A DNA stretch of 64,000 nt from Cladochytrium replicatum (GCA_025526935.1 JAHLKD010000096.1:124001-188000), one strand, 5' to 3'. Numbered from the stretch's first letter, positions 44,722 to 55,772 are shown. Notes: generated from the letters alone by a model not told the origin. Translations and numbers: made by a program.

Positions 44722-46012
44722 ATGAAAATCATTCATGCTTTGAATCTTAACACCAAACGCATAAGCGAATATTTTCATTTTACTTTTCATGAGGGAGTAT
44801 TTGTTGGCTTAAACCCAACATCACAAACTTTAAATGACCTCACCGAAGACTATCCTATTCCTCAGGGTCAACATTTTGATATTTCAAATTTACCTGATAT
44901 GAATAGCTATAATGACAATACTACAGACTCAGATTCTGATGATAGCGCTAACACCTCATCTGATGAGGAGTATCCCAACCAACAATTTTATCATCGAATG
45001 GATATCTCACATATGCATGTTACTCCTATGTCCCAACATGATTCAAATGTTGATGACGAGCACGATACCACCAACGACTATCACCATTCGTTAAACATGA
45101 ACGATGACACTTATGTACCACTTTCTGTACAACACGAACAAGAACAAAATGAAGATGATTCCCAAAGTGATTTGGAAGATTTACAATGGATTGGTGAAGA
45201 TGATGACAACGATTATGGATTTGTTGCACACAAAGCCAAAAATCGCAAACTTAAAGGCAAACAACCTATGGTTACTCCAACAAACAGATTTCATCCCCAG
45301 CGAAGACATCCTTTGTTGAGACGTAATATCCCCAATGTCAATGTAAATGAGAAAGCAAAATCGAGTACACCCGACATTCCTATACCTCAAGGACACTTGA
45401 GAAGTATTCCCAAAACAGTCCAGGAAGCTATGTCGCGACCTGATGAATGGCCATACTGGCTTGCAGCCATGTGTGAAGAAAATCAACAACTTATCAATTT
45501 GGGAACATTGAACAAACGCATCTTGCCAAATGGGAACAACCTTCTCACTGGCAAATGGGTTTATTCATACAAACTTGATGAAGATGGCAACATCATCCAA
45601 TTCAAGGCACGATGGGTAGTTAGAGGGTTCTCCCAGATACAGGGAATGGATTTCGACAAAACCTATTCTCCTGTGGCGAAAACCACTACAATTCGATTAC
45701 TAGTTGCTCTTGCTGCAATTATCAAATTACACATCTATCAATTTGACATTACAGGAGCATATCTCAATGCATGACTTGAGGAAGATGTTTATGTTGAAAT
45801 GCCTCATGGATTTACAGAGACTGACGAATCTGGCAATCCATTTTGTCAAAAGCTTATATGGTTTACATCAAGCTGCTAGAGAATGGTACAAATGCCTCTG
45901 GGCGAAATATGAAGACATGGGATACATCCGTGATCTTTCAGATGCTTGTCATTTCTGGCAAATGAAATCATCTACTCACAGTTCCACTGTGAAAATACGT
46001 GAACACACTACT
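44722..46012 (+). pseudogene. Copia group B pol fragment (linker plus start of reverse transcriptase)
   Basis: The frame opens with an acidic integrase-RT linker rich in Asp/Asn/His. The RT domain then starts: PDEWPYWLAAMCEENQQLIN, GKWVYSYKLDEDGNIIQFKA, RWVVRGFSQIQGMDFDKTYS, QFDITGAYLNA. A TGA follows at 45772, then LEEDVYVEMPHGFTETDESG. Deletion of 11 bases near 45841, compared with the copy at 46620, shifts the frame; the fragment ends near 46012, where an LTR piece begins. Gag, protease and integrase are absent. It is AT-rich and distinct in sequence from group A at 48.6 and 52.1 kb. Confidence 0.82.
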
Positions 46013-46506
46013 AACTATTGAACTAAAGCATATAGATGATGATCTATTACGAGTTTGGATACCTCCGGTTATTTCTTCATGGGTTATATTTATTGCGGCC
46101 ATAGGTATAGTAAACTGTCATTACTTTTCTATCATCCACTTGTAGAAGTGAAGCCCGGATCAGATCACAGCAAAGGTTTACATATGATTAACGCGTTCGT
46201 GGGAATCATGTGTGAGAACAATCCTGTTGAGGAGAACTAGATCTCACGCACAGCTTAGCATAAATATGCTTTGCTACGCCTGTGAGAAGAAGAGTCAAAC
46301 CTTATCGCTGCGATCCAGATCTTCCGGAAGGAAAAGCCAAAACGACAGTACACTTATTTAAGGAGCCTGTGGCGATACACACAAGGAGCATTCTCTTGCG
46401 CTAGCACTTGTGACTCGCAATCTTCTTTATTCATCTCTTAGTAACATTAACCCGTGAATTAACAACACACACAACCTGAGGATCCGGACCACAGCTTTGT
46501 TCAACA
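46013..46506 (+). repeat. 5'-truncated Copia LTR, plus orientation
   Basis: This is the reverse complement of 47852-48345 with only a few base changes, lacking the first about 105 bp of the 599-bp LTR. It ends in ..GTTCAACA and is followed by the same about 50-bp leader (TTCTTTTCTCCTAAACAAAA) seen next to the minus-strand copy. Confidence 0.9.
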
Positions 46507-46554
46507 TTCTTTTCTCCTAAACAAAACTTTTATCAAGAAAACTTATAATTCAAC

Positions 46555-46770
46555 ACTTGAGGAAGATGTTTATGTTGGAATGCCTCATGGATTTACAGAG
46601 ACTGACGAATCTGGCAATCCATTAGTTTGTAATCTTGTCAAAAGCTTATATGGTTTACATCAAGCTGCTAGAGAATGGTACAAATGCCTCTGGGCAAAAT
46701 ATGAAGACATGGGATACGTCCGTGATCTTTCAGATGCTTGTCATTTCTGGCAAATGAAATCATCTACTCA
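46555..46770 (+). pseudogene. Copia group B reverse-transcriptase fragment
   Basis: LEEDVYVGMPHGFTETDESG through SLYGLHQAAREWYKCLWAKY and DACHFWQMKSSTQ. At about 46770 the sequence switches strand into the RNase H of the minus-oriented copy, so the fragment stops before the catalytic YxDD-type motif. Confidence 0.85.
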
Positions 46771-47805
46771 GAGGATCATGGGCTTACTTTTGGATGAAAT
46801 ACCAATGGTTGCCATGAGGTTTTTCATCCACTTCATCTCACGTGATAATTCATTCAATGCATATAACTCTGCCTCAGTGGAAGAGCAAGTTAAAACCTGT
46901 TGCTTTGTAGACTGCCAGCAAACAGCTGCATTGGCAAACATTACAACATATCCTGTCCTGGAATAGCGAGCAGGATCATTTGCCCAGTCTGCATCAGCAT
47001 ATCCCATAGGGATGTGTTCATTTGATGCAAACTCATATACACCATCAGAGTGTACGTTGGGAGTGGGTATGTTGTTGCGTGTGTAATGCAAACCATAGTC
47101 CCATGTTCCCAATAAGTAACGATGCAGGCGAGCTAGTGCCTTTTGTTCGCAAACTCGTGGTTCAACCTGATGTTGTGCCAAGACATTGACAGCATAAGAT
47201 AAATCAGGTCTGGTCTTTGTAGCTAGGTACGAGATTTTCGTGAGTTCCGAGCGAAAAATAGTTGCATCATTTTTGGATAAAATAGGCAAGCTTGTTTCAT
47301 GTTTGTAGTGAGAAGAAATAGGTGTTTTGGCTGGTTTAAGATTGGATTCCCATAATTTCAATCTCTGCAATATTTCCTTTGCATATTGAGCATTGGTTAT
47401 GAAATAACCGTGAGTAGTTTTGATCAATTGCATTTTCAGAATCCATTTGGCTGCAGAGTGACTTCCAACCTTGAATGAGGAATTCAAGCCATCCATGAAG
47501 TCTTGGTAGCCATTTGGGTCTGGAGAGAAATGAAGAATATCATCCACATGAACAGTAGTGTGTTCACGTATGTTCACAGTTGAACTTTGAGTAGATGATT
47601 TCATTTGCCAGAAATGACAAGCATCTGAAAGATCACGGATGTATCCCATGTCTTCATATTTTGCCCAGAGGCATTTGTACCATTCTCTAGCAGCTTGATG
47701 TAAACCATATAAGCTTTTGACAAGATTACAAACTAATGGATTGCCAGATTCGTCAGTCTCTGTAAATCCATGAGGCATTCCAACATAAACATCTTCCTCA
47801 AGTGT
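46771..47805 (-). pseudogene. Copia group B RT-RNase H, truncated at both ends
   Basis: From 47778 down: MPHGFTETDESG, VKSLYGLHQAAREWYKCLW, VHVDDILHFS (RT catalytic DD), KWILKMQLIKTTHGYF, YLATKTRPDLSYAVNVLAQH, GYADADWANDPARYSRTGYV and SSTEAELYALNELSREMKWM. The RNase H loses its last conserved block at the strand switch near 46770. The 5' side is joined directly to an LTR leader, so gag to integrase is missing. The 336 codons are open, which suggests recent rearrangement. Confidence 0.85.
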
Positions 47806-47851
47806 TGAATTATAAGTTTTCTTGATAAAAGTTTTGTTTAGGAGAAAAGAA

Positions 47852-48450
47852 TGTTGAACAAAGCTGTGGTCTGGATCCTCAGGTTGTGTGTGTTGTTAAT
47901 TCACGGGTTAATGTTACTAAGAGATGAATAAAGAAGATTGCGAGTCACAAGTGCTAGCGCAAGAGAATGCTCCTTGTGTGTATCGCCACAGGCTCCTTAA
48001 ATAAGTGTACTGTCGTTTTGGCTTTTCCTTCCGGAAGATCTGGATCGCAGCGATAAGGTTTGACTCTTCTTCTCACAGGCGTAGCGAAGCATATTTATGC
48101 TAAGCTGTGCGTGAGATCTAGTTCTCCTCAACAGGATTGTTCTCACACATGATTCCCACGAACGCGTTAATCATATGTAAACCTTTGCTGTGATCTGATC
48201 CGGGCTTCACTTCTACAAGTGGATGATAGAAAAGTAATGACAGTTTACTATACCTATGGCCGCAATAAATATAACCCATGAAGAAATAACTGGAGGTATC
48301 CAAACTCGTAATAGATCATCATCTATATGCTTTAGTTCAATAGTTAGAAATGTTGCTCAGTGAAGAGTGACATTTCTGTATATCGGGCGTTTGTGTTTTT
48401 GTACTATCAATGACTGGATTGGCCAAGTCCATCAATCGAAATACTTAACA
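47852..48450 (-). repeat. Copia LTR, 599 bp, minus orientation
   Basis: Read on the minus strand it begins TGTTAAGTATTTCG and ends GTTCAACA. Immediately before it is a purine tract (GACTGAGGGGGTG, 48451 onward), as expected for the polypurine tract next to a 3' LTR. It is almost identical to the LTR at 51343-51941. Confidence 0.88.
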
Positions 48451-48577
48451 CACCCCCTCAGTCATTAGATAGGTACAACCGAGAGTATCACTCAACCGAT
48501 CATAACTTTCTGTAAATGCTGAAGTTGATATTCTATTGAAATAAAGGTGAGTTGTATGGACATCGCCAGCCGGTCGT

Positions 48578-49660
48578 TCAAGATAGTATATTTAGTAAAG
48601 ACTGACTGACTAGCCCCAACGAGCCCCTGTGTTTAAGGTATAATTTACTTCCAAGAGGTTTAGTTAAGATGTCCGCGATCATATCAGAAGTATCCATATG
48701 GTGTAACTCCTGATGTTTCTGTTCAACTTGGAGATTCACAAATCTCTCGCGAACGTCCATGTGTTTGGTCCGTTTGTTGTTGAACAGATTGTTTGCGATA
48801 GACTCGGTGGATTGATTGTCTTGGCATAAACGGAGCGGATTGAACGACGTAATTCCGATACCCGTCATAAGATTTTTCATCCACTTCATCTCACGCGATA
48901 GTTCGTTCAGCGCATACAGTTCGGCTTCCGACGACGAGGCTGCAATAGTCTGTTGTCGAATCGACTGCCAACTGATTGCCGCATTAGCGAACATTACCAC
49001 GTAACCGGTTCGTGAGTATCTATCTGCATCGCCCACCCAGTCTGCATCGGCATAACCTTGTGGGTTGTTAGCCAAATCAAACATGTAGAGACTGTCGGGT
49101 CTTAGCATCGGAGACGTGATACCAGTCCGTGTATAGTGTAAACCGTAATCCCAAGTACCGAGTAAATATCGTTGTAATCGATAGAGAGCCTTTGATTCTG
49201 ACTGTCGAGGATCAATCTGATGTTGTGCCAAAATATTGACTGCGTATGAAATATCCGGTCGTGTCTTAGTCGCCACGTACGATATCTTCATTAACATTGA
49301 TCGAAATTGTGTTGCCTTGGCATCGGACAGTGTTGGTGTGGTCTCGTCAAATATGTATGATTTTGACATCGGTGTTTTGGTCGGTTTGATGTTGGTACCC
49401 CATAAGTTCGCTTCTTCGAGAATCTTCTTTACGTACAATGCATTGCTAAGGAAATATCCTTCCGTTGTCTGCAATAACTCCATTTTCAGAATCCATTTCG
49501 CCTTCGAAGTACTGCCTACTGTGAACGAAGTTTCCAAATCGGTCTGAAACCGATGATATGCGTTTGGATCTGTGGAAAAATGTAGTATATCATCGACATG
49601 AACGGTAGTGTGTTCGCGGGTATTATTTGTTGGATTGTATCGCCAGAAATTGTTGATGCA
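48578..49660 (-). pseudogene. Copia group A RT-RNase H, 5'-truncated copy
   Basis: This is nearly identical to the C-terminal part of the chimeric ORF at 52069-54453: ETSFTVGSTSKAKWILKMEL through YVATKTRPDISYAVNILAQH, GYADADWVGDADRYSRTGYV, AASSSEAELYALNELSREMK and MDVRERFVNLQVEQKHQELH to the stop at 48578. Similarity to the other copy stops abruptly at about 49660, inside the RT before SLYGLHQAAREW. It therefore lacks the front of RT and everything upstream. Confidence 0.85.
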
Positions 49661-50175
49661 TGCACATATATGGAACTAGCTACTCCAGTCTTCATCCACT
49701 ACCGACACTGAGGGGAAATAGCCTTACCAGAGACGTCTGGGACAAGTTCATGCGTAATCATACATTACATGAAAGAACTGGCATTTCTAACTATTGGTCA
49801 TGAAGACATCCTCCTTTACTCATTGGAATCTAGTAGAGTTCTGAGAGTGATCACGCGTTTGAGAAAGAATGTGATGCTAATCAGTTTGCTGCTGACAGTT
49901 ATATCATACTTGAGTACATCTCGTATGATATTAATGCAAGATACTACATACTTATTTCTCATAGAGAACATGTCATCGTAGACAAGATTATTGCTAATCT
50001 TCATGTTCTGCTCACAATGGTTATTGTGAACGATCACTGGGATCTATATCTCTCTATTCGACAGAATAATGTTTATATCAGATATTTCCATATATCTATA
50101 GCCACAGGTTAATTATAAAAGCCGAAACGACAGTATATTTGAATTGTTTGCACAATTCAAAGAGCCTGTGGCGAT
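49661..50175 (+). repeat. Diverged LTR-like remnant
   Basis: Toward its right end GCCGAAACGACAGTATAT ..AAAGAGCCTGTGGCGATA resembles the GCCAAAACGACAGTACAC ..GGAGCCTGTGGCGATA part of the 599-bp LTR in plus orientation. The rest has no coding sense. I infer a piece of an older, related LTR inserted between two minus-strand Copia fragments. Confidence 0.5.
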
Positions 50176-50932
50176 ATGAGATTTCGGGTGGCTGTGGCGC
50201 AAGAGCGTGATTGGAGCTTCTGCTTCAGCTTCGTGCGACTACAGACCAAACAATTCTGCATAATTGATTTGTTGACAAGATTGAATGCATCCGGTTCAAC
50301 CTTGGGCATTTTGATGTTGAGCTTCTCTGCCGTTCGAAAGATCGTCCGTAAGTGGATGTGACCAAACTGCTGGTGTAACTTTGCAAGTTCGTGTACTGTC
50401 ACTGGCGATAAGTTGGTGCTCACTCCAACTGTATCTTGAGATGCTCGTTGACATTCATCATCGTTCGTTTGACGAATGCTGTTGTCTGACATTACATCGA
50501 GACCCATCGCGTGAGAAGATCGTACACCGGACGTAAAGTCCGTCGACTGATCGAGACCTTCTGCGGATACCGCTACTGCTTTAGCTCGTTGAGCTATCAC
50601 ATGCCGCGGTTGATGAGTTCCGACGGTACTAACATTAGCATAGAGATAGTACAAATCTCTTTCCCGTCGCCCAATAATAACGTGTTCATCCGTATCACCA
50701 TGCGTGAGGATATGTCTTTGGTAAAACTCACAATGTCCCCGGAGTCTCCAATGATACTACACACCGATGCAAGTATGTCTTCGAGATCAGAAACATAAAG
50801 TGCGTTGTGTATTATCTTAATTCGCCCATTGGGTAAAACTACAGATGTGGGTGGAAGTTTAGGGCTGTATGTTGAGGGTTTCGTTCTTTGAATGTTGAGT
50901 GGAGGTTTGAAGTAGATGCGGCAACGTCGCAA
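50176..50932 (-). pseudogene. Copia protease to GAG-pre-integrase fragment
   Basis: Two minus frames join: VVLPNGRIKIIHNALYVSDL (after the protease active site, which is missing) and ELAKLHQQFGHIHLRTIFRT ..CLVCSRTKLKQ, the GAG-pre-integrase HHCC-type zinc region. A shift of frame is needed near 50650. The integrase core is absent, because the sequence runs into an LTR-like remnant at about 50175. It could derive from group A, whose RT copies lack exactly this upstream part. Confidence 0.72.
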
Positions 50933-50989
50933 CCTGGTCGCTTGTCACATGACGCATGGAGCATGTTAGGATCGAAAGACCCTAAAACC

Positions 50990-51342
50990 CGCCGATCCTT
51001 ACTTGGTAGCCATTTGGGTCTGGAGAGAAATGAAGAATATCATCCACATGAAGAGTAGTGTGTTCACGTATGTTCACAGTTGAACTTTGAGTAGATGATT
51101 TCATTTGCCAGAAATGACAAGCATCTGAAAGATCACGGATGTATCCCATGTCTTCATAATTTGCCCAGAGGCATTTGTACCATTCTCTAGCAGCTTGATG
51201 TAAACCATATAAGCTTTTGACAAGATTACAAACTAATGGATTGCCAGATTCGTCAGTCTCTGTAAATCCATGAGGCATTTCAACATAAACATCTTCCTCA
51301 AGTCATGCATTGAGATATGCTCCTGTAATGTCAAATTGATAA
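50990..51342 (-). pseudogene. Copia group B RT fragment abutting an LTR
   Basis: From 51340 down: QFDITGAYLNA, the same TGA as at 45772, then EMPHGFTETDESG, SLYGLHQAAREWYKCLWANY and VDDILHFSPDPNGY, ending near 50990. Its upstream side directly touches the 3' end of the LTR at 51343. Confidence 0.83.
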
Positions 51343-51941
51343 TGTTGAACAAAGCTGTGGTCTGGATCCTCAGGTTGTGTGTGTTGCTAATTCACGGGTT
51401 AATGTTTCTAAGAGATGAATAAAGAAGATTGCGAGTCACAAGTACTAGCGCAAGAGAATGCTCCTTGTGTGTATCGCCACAGGCTCCTTAAATAAGTGTA
51501 CTGTCGTTTTGGCTTTTCCTTCCGGAAGATCTGGATCGAAGCGATAAGGTTTGACTCTTCTTCTCACAGGCGTAGCGAAGCATAATCATGCTAAGCTGTG
51601 CGTGAGATCTAGCTCTCCTCAACAGGATTGTTCTCACACATGATTCCCACGAACGCGTTAATCATATGTAAACCTTTGCTGTGATCTGATCCGGGCTTCA
51701 CTTCTACAAGTGGATGATAGAAAAGTAATGACAGTTTACTATACCTATGGCCGCAATAAATATAACCCATGAAGAAATAACTGGAGGTATCCAAACTCGT
51801 AATAGATCATCATCTATATGCTTTAGTTCAATAGTTAGAAATGTTGCTCAGTGAAGAGTGACATTTCTGTATATCGGGCGTTTGTGTTTTTGTACTATCA
51901 ATGACTGGATTGGCCAAGTCCATCAATCGAAATACTTAACA
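51343..51941 (-). repeat. Copia LTR, 599 bp, minus orientation (second copy)
   Basis: Same ends (TGTTAAG..GTTCAACA) and same length as 47852-48450, with only scattered base changes. The same purine tract precedes it and the RNase H of the chimeric ORF lies beyond that, so it is the 3' LTR of that element. Confidence 0.88.
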
Positions 51942-52068
51942 CACCCCCTCAGTCATTAGATAGGTACAACCGAGAGTATCACTCAACCGATCATAACTTT
52001 CTGTAAATGCTGAAGTTGATATTCTATTGAAATAAAGGTGAGTTGTATGGACATCGCCAGCCGGTCGT

Positions 52069-54453
52069 TCAAGATAGTATATTAAGTGAAGACTGACTGA
52101 CTAGCCCCAACGAGCCCCTGTGTTTAAGGTATAATTTACTTCCAAGAGGTTTAGTTAAGATGTCCGCGATCATATCAGAAGTATCCATATGGTGTAACTC
52201 CTGATGTTTCTGTTCAACTTGGAGATTCACAAATCTCTCGCGAACGTCCATGTGTTTAGTCCGTTTGTTGTTGAACAGATTGCTTGCGATAGACTTGGTG
52301 GATTGATTGTCTTGCCATAAACGGAGCGGATTGAACGACGTAATTCCGATACCCGTCATAAGATTTTTCATCCACTTCATCTCACGCGATAGTTCGTTCA
52401 GCGCATACAGTTCGGCTTCCGACGACGAGGCTGCAATAGTCTGTTGTCGAATCGACTGCCAACTGATTGCCGCATTAGCGAACATTACCACGTAACCGGT
52501 TCGTGAGTATCTATCTGCATCGCCCGCCCAGTCTGCATCGGCATAACCTTGTGGGTTGTTAGCCAAATCAAACATGTAGAGACCGTCGGGTCTTAGCATC
52601 GGAGACGTGATACCAGTCCGTGTATAGTGTAAACCGTAATCCCAAGTACCGAGTAAATATCGTTGTAATCGATAGAGAGCCTTTGATTCTGACTGTCGAG
52701 GATCAATCTGATGTTGTGCCAAAATATTGACTGCGTATGAAATATCCGGTCGTGTCTTAGTCGCCACGTACGATATCTTCATTAACATTGATCGAAATTG
52801 TGTTGCCTCGGCATCGGACAGTGTTGGTGTGGTCTCATCAAAGATATATGATTTTGACATCGGTGTTTTGGTCGGTTTGATGTTGGTACCCCATAAATTC
52901 GCTTCTTCGAGAATCTTCTTTACGTACAATGCATTGCTAAGGAAATATCCTTCCGTTGTCTGCAATAACTCCATTTTCAGAATCCATTTCGCCTTCGAAG
53001 TACTGCCTACTGTGAACGAAGTTTCCAAATCGGTCTGAAACCGATGATATGCGTTTGGATCTGTGGAAAAATGTAGTATATCATCGACATGAACGGTAGT
53101 GTGTTCGCGGGTATTATTTGTTGGATTGTATCGCCAGAAATGACAGATGTCTGCAATATTCCGCACGAAACCAACACTGAGATATTGTTTCCAAAGAGTT
53201 TTGTACCATTCTCGAGCTGCCTGGTGTAGACCGTACAGACTTTTGATAAGTCTGCAGACGATGGGTCGATTCTGGAAATCTACTCGTCCGAAACCATGAG
53301 GGAGTTCGACGTAGTTCTCTTCTTCCAGTATCGCATTGAGATATGCACCCTTGATATCAAACTGGAATATGATCATGCCGACTAATGCTGCTAATGCAAT
53401 CAGAAAACGGATCGTGGACGTTTTCGTAACTGGAGAATAGGTTTCATCGAAATCCAATCCTTCAATCTGTGAAAATCCTCGTACGACCCAACGTGCTTTG
53501 AATCGAGTAATATTGCCATGTTCGTCAAGCTTATATGTGAAAACCCATTTGCCCGATAATAAATTCCGTCCATCAGGTAAAAACGTTTCGGCCCAAGTAT
53601 TGTTGCCGACTAGTTGTGTAACTTCCTCCTTCATCGCCGCTAACCAGAATGGAGCCTCATCGGATCGTGATAAAGCCTCACGAAGAGTCTTTGGTGCAGT
53701 CCGTATATTTCCATTCGCAATTGGTTGTGTTGGATATGAGGAATCGGCCTTCAGGGTCCAATCAATATTAGGAACGGACCGGGTAAACAAGGAATTTTGT
53801 TTCCTTTTGGCGTTCGACAAATTTGCACTTGCTTGACGTTTTCGTTTTCTTGCTGCATACGCTTCGTCGACATCTTCTCCAATGAATTGAAGATCACTTT
53901 CGAGTTGTGCATCATATTCCTCTACAGGAGATACGGAAGACAAATTCGGAGATTCTTCAGTAATGGATTGTGGAGTCGATAAATCAGCATTTGGATCATA
54001 ATCAGCATCGTCTGGGTCATCATCGTCTAGTCCATGTAAATGTTCAACAACATGCATGTCACCGGCTTCTTCTAAGCGGTAACATGTGGGGTCGTCGTTT
54101 ATATCCTCATCGATTTCTTCGTCTGCAACGGTAGAAATCGGGAAATTGTCTGAGACAAACTCAACAGTCGTCTCTTGCACCCCCTGACTAGAAACGAGAC
54201 GGAAATCAGAAGCTCTACAAAGACTGCGATTGATCAAGACTCCCACACCAGCCCGTCGTGTACCCGATGACCCAGGAGAAAAACGAGTGTCAAAAATCAA
54301 ATCTGGAGAAGGCAGCGGGTCTAAAGGAAAAAGGTGTGTTTCAGTCAGGAGCAGAAAAACAATGTGATTTGCGCGCATAAAGCGAAACAGTGAATCAAGA
54401 ACTCCAAAGCTCAAATTGCGACAATTGAAGGTACCAACTCGAACACTAATCAT
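52069..54453 (-). CDS. Chimeric ORF: LINE endonuclease start fused to Copia RT-RNase H
   Basis: One uninterrupted 794-codon frame. Residues 1 to about 95 are a LINE AP-endonuclease start (RVGTFNCRNLSFGVLDSLF, LLLTETHL, AGVGVLIN); the ATG at 54453 overlaps the stop of ORF1 as ATGA. From about residue 100 the protein is a Copia integrase-RT linker (acidic, then SVPNIDWTLK). A complete RT follows: GKWVFTYKLDEHGNITRFKA, FDIKGAYLNAILEEENYVEL, SLYGLHQAAREWYKTLWKQY, VHVDDILHF. RNase H has GYADADWAGD, SSSEAELYAL and KHMDVRERF. The LINE endonuclease lacks its GDFN and SDH catalytic blocks and the Copia part lacks gag, protease and integrase, so neither parent function is complete. It may be translated by reinitiation after ORF1. 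Confidence 0.9.
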   Translation of the reverse strand: MISVRVGTFNCRNLSFGVLDSLFRFMRANHIVFLLLTETHLFPLDPLPSPDLIFDTRFSPGSSGTRRAGVGVLINRSLCRASDFRLVSSQGVQETTVEFVSDNFPISTVADEEIDEDINDDPTCYRLEEAGDMHVVEHLHGLDDDDPDDADYDPNADLSTPQSITEESPNLSSVSPVEEYDAQLESDLQFIGEDVDEAYAARKRKRQASANLSNAKRKQNSLFTRSVPNIDWTLKADSSYPTQPIANGNIRTAPKTLREALSRSDEAPFWLAAMKEEVTQLVGNNTWAETFLPDGRNLLSGKWVFTYKLDEHGNITRFKARWVVRGFSQIEGLDFDETYSPVTKTSTIRFLIALAALVGMIIFQFDIKGAYLNAILEEENYVELPHGFGRVDFQNRPIVCRLIKSLYGLHQAAREWYKTLWKQYLSVGFVRNIADICHFWRYNPTNNTREHTTVHVDDILHFSTDPNAYHRFQTDLETSFTVGSTSKAKWILKMELLQTTEGYFLSNALYVKKILEEANLWGTNIKPTKTPMSKSYIFDETTPTLSDAEATQFRSMLMKISYVATKTRPDISYAVNILAQHQIDPRQSESKALYRLQRYLLGTWDYGLHYTRTGITSPMLRPDGLYMFDLANNPQGYADADWAGDADRYSRTGYVVMFANAAISWQSIRQQTIAASSSEAELYALNELSREMKWMKNLMTGIGITSFNPLRLWQDNQSTKSIASNLFNNKRTKHMDVRERFVNLQVEQKHQELHHMDTSDMIADILTKPLGSKLYLKHRGSLGLVSQSSLNILS

Positions 54454-55772
54454 TGACGAAGATGGGTTGAGCGAGGCTGACGCGCAATCCCGCGGGCACT
54501 GTCCAGCACAGTTTCCTGAGCATCCATGGGGAGCTGACCACGGACATACAGGAAAATAGCAGGATCAGTAACTGAACTGAGGATATGTGCATATCTCTTG
54601 TGAACAACTTCCCTGACCGCAGCCTCCCGCTGCTCCAAAGGCAGAGTAGAGGCTCGGCGAAGAAAGTCAGGGTTTGATTTGTCAGCGGAAGCTTCCTGGG
54701 TGGAGAAGTGCGCACGGAGAGCAATTGCGGTTGAGCGAATACAGATAAAGGAAGCAATGTTGCGACCAACGAAACTGATGTGGCGGATACCACGCACCAC
54801 CTCATCGCCCAAGAGAGCCCTCAGCATGGTCCGCACAAAGCCGAGCCGCTGTCTCATGATGTCCTTGATGTACACAGTGGTCAAATCATCCACACGGGCC
54901 TGAAGATCAGCAGGTGGGGAGACCAGCAGTGGAGAGGTCGGAGGATAGAATACGACAGGCCGAGGGCCACGAAGGCTGACATTCGAAGTGGGGTCACGAC
55001 CAGCAAGGGCAGTCCTGACAGCTTCTGTACGAGATTCAGCACTCAGTGTGGAGAGACTCTCAAGCACACGGGCACGGGCATTGGCAGCAGCAGCGGCATA
55101 AGTGCGTGGACCACGAGGTCCACGTGGGGCAGGTCGACTAGACGGGGGGCGAGGGCCAGGAGCACCAGAGTTCCCAAGATCGTCCTGAATTGAAGGATTA
55201 CCATGCAGTTGTCTAGGGGGAAGGCACACAGGCGCAGCCACATCATCATGGCGGGAGACAGGGGCAACCGGAGGTGAAGGCGAAGGCAGCGGCCTCCCAA
55301 AGCGACCCACCAGATCCTCGGCCATATCACGACAAACACTAAAAAATTCAGCAGGAGTGTCCCTCGGCAAATGTGCAAGCATAGGATCCAGCATCGCCAA
55401 CGGATCAAAGGTTGCACAAACAGATCGCATCTGAGTGAGAACGACACGGAGATCGGCCAGAGATGCAACACTCGATGGAGCAGCCACAGCAGCAAGAACC
55501 CGGACACCCGGCAGATGTGATCGGGAACGAGAACGGGAGCGACCACGGGGCAATTCATGTTCAGCAGGTCTTTTGGCGCGTTGGTCACGTGATCCGAAGT
55601 CACGTGATTCGGCATTTTCATCCTCCCCCATATTCACATCATCAGCCCAGTGAATTGGAGAGGCAGGAGCGGAGAATGGAAGCTGTGGAGCGGAATTTTC
55701 AACAGAGGAGGCACGGGGGCGCGAACGGGCCTCAAAAATCATGGTGCCACCAGAAAGTCCATCTGGGGGCAT
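54450..55772 (-). CDS. LINE ORF1 (gag-like nucleic-acid-binding protein)
   Basis: An intact 440-residue frame starts MPPDGLSGGTMIFEARSRPR and ends STHLRQ at TGA 54452-54450. The N-terminal half is Pro/Arg/Ser-rich, with RGRSRSRSRSHLPG and an acidic ADDVNMGEDENAE. The C-terminal half is folded-looking and shared with the remnant at 1436-2250 (HISFVGRNIASFICIRS; DPAIFLYVRGQLPMD). No CCHC zinc knuckle is seen. In LINEs this protein binds the element RNA. The stop and the next ATG overlap (ATGA). A (GA)n run and a T-rich stretch lie just upstream of its start. Confidence 0.8.
   Translation of the reverse strand: MPPDGLSGGTMIFEARSRPRASSVENSAPQLPFSAPASPIHWADDVNMGEDENAESRDFGSRDQRAKRPAEHELPRGRSRSRSRSHLPGVRVLAAVAAPSSVASLADLRVVLTQMRSVCATFDPLAMLDPMLAHLPRDTPAEFFSVCRDMAEDLVGRFGRPLPSPSPPVAPVSRHDDVAAPVCLPPRQLHGNPSIQDDLGNSGAPGPRPPSSRPAPRGPRGPRTYAAAAANARARVLESLSTLSAESRTEAVRTALAGRDPTSNVSLRGPRPVVFYPPTSPLLVSPPADLQARVDDLTTVYIKDIMRQRLGFVRTMLRALLGDEVVRGIRHISFVGRNIASFICIRSTAIALRAHFSTQEASADKSNPDFLRRASTLPLEQREAAVREVVHKRYAHILSSVTDPAIFLYVRGQLPMDAQETVLDSARGIARQPRSTHLRQ

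Noticed and set aside
44722-55772. One single large nested retroelement
   Set aside because: At least two Copia groups (A and B), LTRs in both orientations, a LINE and broken joins show several independent events.
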